Positions 31,100 to 36,138 of a stretch of 36,138 nt of DNA are shown here, in pieces. The DNA is from Apostichopus californicus (Eukaryota > Echinodermata > Holothuroidea > Aspidochirotida > Stichopodidae), in assembly GCA_020650975.1 (NCBI GenBank), contig JAIPMN010090608.1:4764-40901 (forward strand), in the 5' to 3' direction. The notes beneath the pieces were generated by a model. That model searched no databases. It saw nothing but the letters and a program-made list of their open reading frames with translations, and had not been told where the DNA came from. Numbering within the stretch: the first letter of the stretch is position 1; every line of letters begins with the position of its first letter. The position numbers and the translations under genes are program-made.

Positions 31100-32040
31100 G
31101 CAGTCTTGTCTGGGTGCGCACTCGTGCGTATGTGTGTGTGACGCCTTGTTGTAAACACGATATCTCAAGAAGTGCAGCTTGAAACAATCTTATATTTAGC
31201 GTGTAGAAGTATTACATCAAGTAGCAGAAGGCTGTTGTTTATGTACGTGGTCAAAGGTCATTTTGGGTCACCAAAGTCAAAATGTGTAAACTTTGTAAAA
31301 ACGATATTCTCAAGAGGGGAAGCTTGGACATATTTCATGTTTCGTGTATAAAAGTACCACATTAAGTAGAAGTAGCCTATGGCTTTTTGGGGAAGGCAAA
31401 GGTCATTTGAGGTCAAAATGTGAAAACCTTGTAAACACGTAGCTCAAGAAGGTAAGCTTAAACCAATCTCATATTAAGTATTTTATTGTAACATGTTGAA
31501 TTTAAGATCCATATTGTTTTGGGGGAGTTCAAAGCTGATTTAGGGTCACCGAGGGGCAAACTGTGAGAACCTTGCAAACACGATATCTTAAGAAGGGTAG
31601 CTCGGACCCATCTCATATTTCGTGTGTAAGAGTACCACATTATGTTTAAGTAGCCTATAGTTTTCGAGGAGGTCAAATGCAATTTGGGGTCATCAGGGGT
31701 TAAATTGTGAAAACCTTGTAGACACAATACCTCAAGGAAGAAATCGTTGACCAATCTGATATTTAGAATTAAGTTGTGACACGTTAAATTTAAGAAGCAT
31801 GTTGTTTTGGTGGAGGTCAAAGGTCACTTGAGGTCACCAGGGGTCAAATTGTTGAAACCTTGTTTAGACAATTTCTCAAGAAGAGGAGCTTGGACATAAC
31901 TTATGTTTGGTGTGTATGTATTCCACATTGAGTACAAGCACCCTGTAGTCGTTGGTAGAGATCAACACTCATTTGTGGTCACATTGCGAAAACCTTGTAA
32001 ACCATATCAATATATGTTTAGTTCAAGAAGACAATTGTCC
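31100..32040 (+). repeat. DR1-bearing tandem repeat array in the 3' flank
   Basis: Third copy of the family seen in introns 4 and 6, again starting with a TG-rich segment followed by ACGCCTTGTTGTAAACACGATATCTCAAGAAG. Six or so units follow with ACGATATYYTCAAGARG and AGGTCAAAGGTCA-like words; the core is perfect at 31814-31826. Same orientation as the others. The minus-strand frames across it are compositional. Confidence 0.8.
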
Positions 32041-33985
32041 ATTTTGGTGCTGCTTATATGAATATTGTGAAATTGAATTAGGCCTACGTTGACTACCTAG
32101 CTATAGTCTTTAGTAGGCTATGTCACATTGATACAATTTAATTCATGTAGCGTCAGCGAAACTGCGATGGGTGGGGTGGTGGTGGATGCAGGGGCCTTAT
32201 GCCCCCGAGATTTCTACTTTCTAAATGAAAGTAGGCCTACAATAATGTGAACGCCTGAACAGTATGCGCTCTTTCAGTTAGTTTTACCGAAATGTTCATA
32301 TCAATTCTTCTGATCTCATAGTGTGCATCCTCAATATTTTAGGCACGTATTGTAGGAATAGCGATCAAAAGAACCAATGTGATATGTTCTGCCATGTTTA
32401 CAACATACGTCAGAAACAATGATCACAATGAACCATTTCTTCGAGCGGGAAATGGGCCCCTTATATACTTTGGCCCACTAGTGAGATTTCCTTAAATATA
32501 TGCCTGACCCCTATAGCGACACGTGGTGAACCTGATCGTATCGTCACGAAGTAGTTTCATTATTAATTCATCACACATTTGGAGTGTTAAATCAAAGCCC
32601 CCTTAGACCTTCTCTTCCCAATTAGTAAATAGAGTCTTACCCATTCCGATATTACGCCTTCCAACCTTCTCCGTGCAGTATGTCATATCTCCTTGAACGT
32701 AGTATGCACTGTTGTTATCCTGTCACTAATCTATGTATATATGTTCCGTTACAAAGAAGTGCCATAAGCCCCATAAAGGGGTCTTGATCTGTGTGGTCTT
32801 GGAAGGGTATTTAAGGAGGGTTATATTATTTGTCGCATAATAGAGCTGAATGTAACAATAACGTATCATTGCAAGCAATAAACTCTCTTGAAATCATTGA
32901 ATAATGTTTGTTTGTCTCTGCTCTCACACCATGCTAATGTTATAACGTGTCACTAACGTTGTTTGAATGGATTTGTAGGTATGTTATGTAACTATGTTCT
33001 AACTGCGTGAGAAAAGACATGACAATTGTAAAGCATAACCCTTGCAGCCCTCAGTGGAAACCATATGTTGTTACATACAAAGTACTTGTGTATGATATAT
33101 GTGTATACACTCAATTATTATTTAAATTTTAATATTCCAAACTAATTTTAGAATCCCACAACAATTTTTCAACTAAAGTAGAATCGATACTTTATTCAAA
33201 TCACGTTAAAACACGTTATAGTAACACGGATTGCAAACATTACAATCATGGTGAATTAAGCACGTTTTCTATATCAAACCCCTATGATTATGTGCTATAT
33301 GGAAAGGTGGCGTCCTTTATGATGATACAGTTACAGCTTATGTGTTTATGAATCATTACTGAACATTTATTAGCGTCGCCCTTAGCTGATAACGAGTCAT
33401 TCCTTACCCAGAAAGCCAAACTTCTGTTAAAGGATTGAGACGTTGTTAATTGATAACCAACTGATTTTGAGAACCTAATACCATATAGTTACATAGAACA
33501 ATGGTATAGAAAACGCGCCCTCAGCTTTTACTACTCGCAACAATCTATCCCGTTTTCATGAATACTCTGCAATCATCAGTAGCTAAACGCGTCAATGTTT
33601 AGTTTGTTTTCTCCATTTATTATTTCCAGACATCGGAATGTTCAGTAATACAATTGCATGACTTGGTGAGAAAGTTAATGCGAAACTGGGAATTCCAAAT
33701 TCTACTAAAATAACAGTACTTTATCTTGAGAACATGTATTATTCTAGCCTGTTTTTCGTGAATAGAAAATGCAAGGACATGTTTCCTGATTATTAATTAT
33801 AATTAGGCTCCCTGAAATCTGATGTAAATTATCATCAAGTATATACTAACTTCTTACATGCCACGCACACTAAGAACTTAACATTCCCGGCAAATTCTCT
33901 ATTATCCCTGCTTATTACAAATCTTTCCGGCACTAGGACAGTTGCCAGGCCAACGATACAAACCAACCGAAAACTGATTGTGAAA
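32041..33985. other. Intergenic stretch with an LTR-like fragment
   Basis: No gene recognised. Around 32700-32930 there is a TATA-like TATTTAAGG (about 32809) followed by AATAAA (about 32880) and TCTCTTGAAATC, the layout of a retroviral-type LTR R/U5 boundary. A 9-bp direct repeat TGTCACTAA occurs at 32721-32729 and 32948-32956. I see no TG...CA ends or internal polyprotein, so a solo or decayed LTR is only a suggestion. Confidence 0.3.
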
Positions 33986-33989
33986 AAAA

Positions 33990-34560
33990 TAATTTTACAG
34001 ATGTGTAAAATAGAATACTCTTTCATTAATCTTACCAGATGCTGAGTCAAACTTTTCCAAATCTGAGCATTATTGTTCCTGTACTTTAGAATGAGCAGTC
34101 GCCAGCTGTGGGTCCCGTATTTTTCCAAAAATTATAGTTATTTTGGTCAAATTCGAATTTTTGGAATGAAAACATGACCGACTGAGTTAAAAAATGGGTA
34201 TATTTTCAATGAAGTTAACTGGATTTAGCAAGATTGATCAAGTTTAATTTTAAAGAATAACCCGGCAAATGATGAGAATGAAAATGATACAACAGATGTG
34301 TCAAATAGAATAATTTCCGATTTATTTTAAAGTAAGTAAATTTTTCCAAAATTGAGGAGTATTTTCACTCTAATTTGAAAAGCTTGCAGTCGAAAGTTTT
34401 GATTCGTACGTACTTTCCATCAAAGAAAAAAACAATTTGGTCAAATGTGACTTTTGAAATGAAAACATGACCGACTGTTAAAATATTGGTTTATTTTCAA
34501 TGAAGTAACTGGATTTACCACCATTGATGAACTGTAGTTTTGAAGAATAGTCCGGCAAAT
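33990..34560. repeat. 295-bp tandem duplication, about two copies
   Basis: Words recur at a spacing of about 295 bp. ACAGATGTGTMAAATAGAATA occurs near 33997 and 34292. GAAAACATGACCGACTG occurs near 34167 and 34461. TTTTCAATGAAGTWAACTGGATTTA and AATAACCCGGCAAATG/AATAGTCCGGCAAATG also recur. The arms are diverged, so the duplication is old. No coding capacity. Confidence 0.75.
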
Positions 34561-35220
34561 GTAAAACATATCTTCGGAATATTTATCAGTAAAGTAGGTA
34601 TTATATGTACATAATGGACTTTATGCGAACATGTATAATACCATAGATGCTTGTATATATTGACAACAAAATAACTCGTTTTGCTTTAATATCATTATAT
34701 TTTTACTTCTCGGATTGGATAGGATTCCAACTTCCTGTAGATTCTGTCAGATATTTCTTCTTCATTCCAATGGCCTTCTTGTTCACTCCCTCCCTATGGT
34801 GGATGATGGTAGTGAGGAGGACAGGCAGTGGGGAGTAGTGCACTTAACATATTTTATATTTGATAAAGGGCTTCCAGAATCAAAGAAGATACATTCATCA
34901 TACGTCATATCCAATTTGTAGATCACTTTATGTAAATCAGTTTGACAGTTACAGCTCATCTATGACACTACACCTTTTTCATTATTTCTGTTTCAATTTT
35001 GGTTAGTAATGTATCAACTGTAACTGCTGAAAACGGACCGGGGGGAGGGGGGTATTATTGGAATGCAAACGGGGTTTGTAGATTACGATTTCAGGCCAAC
35101 AAAGAAAATGTATTTGTCTTAGAAACATGGTGCTGTAACAGAAATTATTGTCTCAATTTCTATAATCTACAATAGTGGTCTCACAAACTCCTGGATACCT
35201 AATTATTATTCATTTAATCA
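34561..35220. other. Non-coding stretch with a G-run
   Basis: Nothing recognised except a G-rich run at 35039-35052. The short plus-strand frames near 34650-34920 show no family. Confidence 0.45.
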
Positions 35221-35227
35221 TCGATTA

Positions 35228-35540
35228 TTCTTCCTCACTGCCGTCATTCTCCTCATGCTCATCTGCTTCATCCTGAGCTTCTTCATCATGTTCCTCTTGG
35301 TGTTCAGCTGGTTTCTTCTTCTTGAACTTCTTTTTCAATTTCCGAACGATGCCAATACCAGTGGCAGTTTCTGCTACGCGAGTGATGTATTGGCAATAAC
35401 GGCTGTTATTGCAGACACTGCACCGGTTGCTCAGATAGACTGACAGATTGCTACTAGACTACCAACTGCGACTGGCCCAGTCGCTGACATGAGCAAAGCA
35501 GCCAATGAACCTGTGGTGGACAAAATTGAAGTTGCATGTG
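35228..35540 (-). pseudogene. IFI6/IFI27-like (ISG12 family) pseudogene fragment
   Basis: Minus-strand reading from about 35540: ATSILSTTGSLAALLMSATG, PVAVGSLVAICQSI, then a TGA, then ATGAVSAITAVIANTSLA. This follows the family core (FTstGIaaGSLAAkMMSa..., aaGSLVAtLQSiGAaG), with the TGA where the family has Gly (GGA). Downstream, in another frame, comes RVAETATGIGIVRKLKKKFK and an acidic tail ending NDGSEEE, stopping at TAA near 35228. Family members are small, hydrophobic, mitochondrial or ER-associated proteins linked to apoptosis and immunity. One nonsense change plus a frameshift makes this a pseudogene, unless the assembly is at fault. The plus-strand frame over this interval is a by-product. 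Confidence 0.5.
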
Positions 35541-35839
35541 AGTAAATGTACAAATATAAAATGATCGAGTTATGCAGCCTCTGTTTAACATATTAAGTAC
35601 TTTACAGAACACACTGGGCAGACCTATAGTGAGCCTGTATACTCTTACTAGTCCTCGTGAATTTATGCTCGTGTTAGAACCCGGGTCATATGAAAATATA
35701 GTGCGCCATATTATTTGTGCAAGATGGAGAACTCGTGTACTCGCCTAGAACATTGTACTCGCACACGTACTAAGATGACTTGTATACTTTCGTTGGTACT
35801 TATCATGTTACACTCTCACTATACGAGTCTGACTGAGGT
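35541..35839. other. Non-coding stretch, nothing recognised
   Basis: AT-rich DNA upstream of the pseudogene on its strand. A coding exon for its N-terminus is not evident. Confidence 0.35.
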
Positions 35840-36105
35840 AGTTAAGATAAGACGGAGAATATATAGCCAAGAAAAGCTACATACCATATGCTACATCATG
35901 ATTAGTTAGGATAGGACGAATAATATACAGCCAAGACTGATAGGCTATGTGTTTAGTAAAGATAGGACGAAGAATATAACCAAGATTCATAGGCTAAAAA
36001 TGTAGGTATTTTACGACGAAGAATATTACAACCAACATTCATAGGCTACATGTTTAGTAAGGTTAGGACGAAATCCAAATCGGATTCATAAGCTTCATGT
36101 TTACG
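35840..36105. repeat. Degenerate tandem array, about 5 copies of 50-65 bp
   Basis: Units contain GATAGGACGAAGAATAT, AACCAAGATTCATAGGCTA and ATGTTTAGTAAG in varied states, at about 35844, 35908, 35960, 36010 and 36060. The array may continue past the window edge. Confidence 0.65.
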
Positions 36106-36138
36106 TCGAATAGTACGATATATATATAAGTATTGCTC

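Noticed and set aside
31458..31820. 120-codon minus-strand frame
   Set aside because: Reads through the DR1-bearing repeat array; repeated translated words mirror the units and no family is recognisable.
35255..35443. Plus-strand open frame rich in Phe and Leu
   Set aside because: Antisense of the IFI6/27-like pseudogene's acidic and basic tail; composition explains it.

Overview
This is a eukaryotic, AT-rich window with long GT-AG introns, microsatellites, many poly-G runs and decayed non-LTR retrotransposons. Death-effector-domain (DED) and ZU5/UPA modules, an IFI6/IFI27-like remnant and the general base composition point to a marine invertebrate deuterostome. An echinoderm, possibly a sea cucumber, is my best guess, but this is inference and no diagnostic marker is present.

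Left side (1-5600): mostly non-coding DNA with short tandem repeats and palindromes. It ends in the last exon of a zinc carboxypeptidase of the M14A (CPA/CPB) type, whose C-terminal tail is encoded by a 17-bp tandem repeat. The rest of that gene lies to the left of the window.

Centre (5671-30784): fifteen exons on the + strand can be joined by GT-AG introns with matching phase at every junction. The result is one reading frame of 1566 codons plus stop. The predicted protein is a beta-propeller (residues about 8-291), a DED, a coiled coil of 27 fourteen-residue repeats (418-795), a second DED-like domain, a ZU5 domain, a UPA-like region, a third DED-like domain and a helical tail. ZU5-UPA-death-fold proteins are known (PIDD1, UNC5, ankyrins), but I know of none with this front half. 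It looks like a death-fold signalling scaffold, with the propeller as a possible sensor, the coiled coil as an oligomeriser and the DEDs as adaptors. The last exon appears to carry a one-base frame break in an A6 run.

Intron 1 holds an antisense nest of two dead LINEs, one inserted in the other. Intron 3 holds a TIR element with a 9-bp target-site duplication. Introns 4 and 6 and the 3' flank hold members of one degenerate tandem family. Its conserved core, AGGTCAAAGGTCA, is the consensus DR1 nuclear-receptor site.

Right side (30785-36138): another member of the DR1-bearing family, a possible LTR fragment, a 295-bp duplication, a minus-strand IFI6/IFI27-like pseudogene and a degenerate tandem array at the edge. 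No tRNA, rRNA or CRISPR was recognised.
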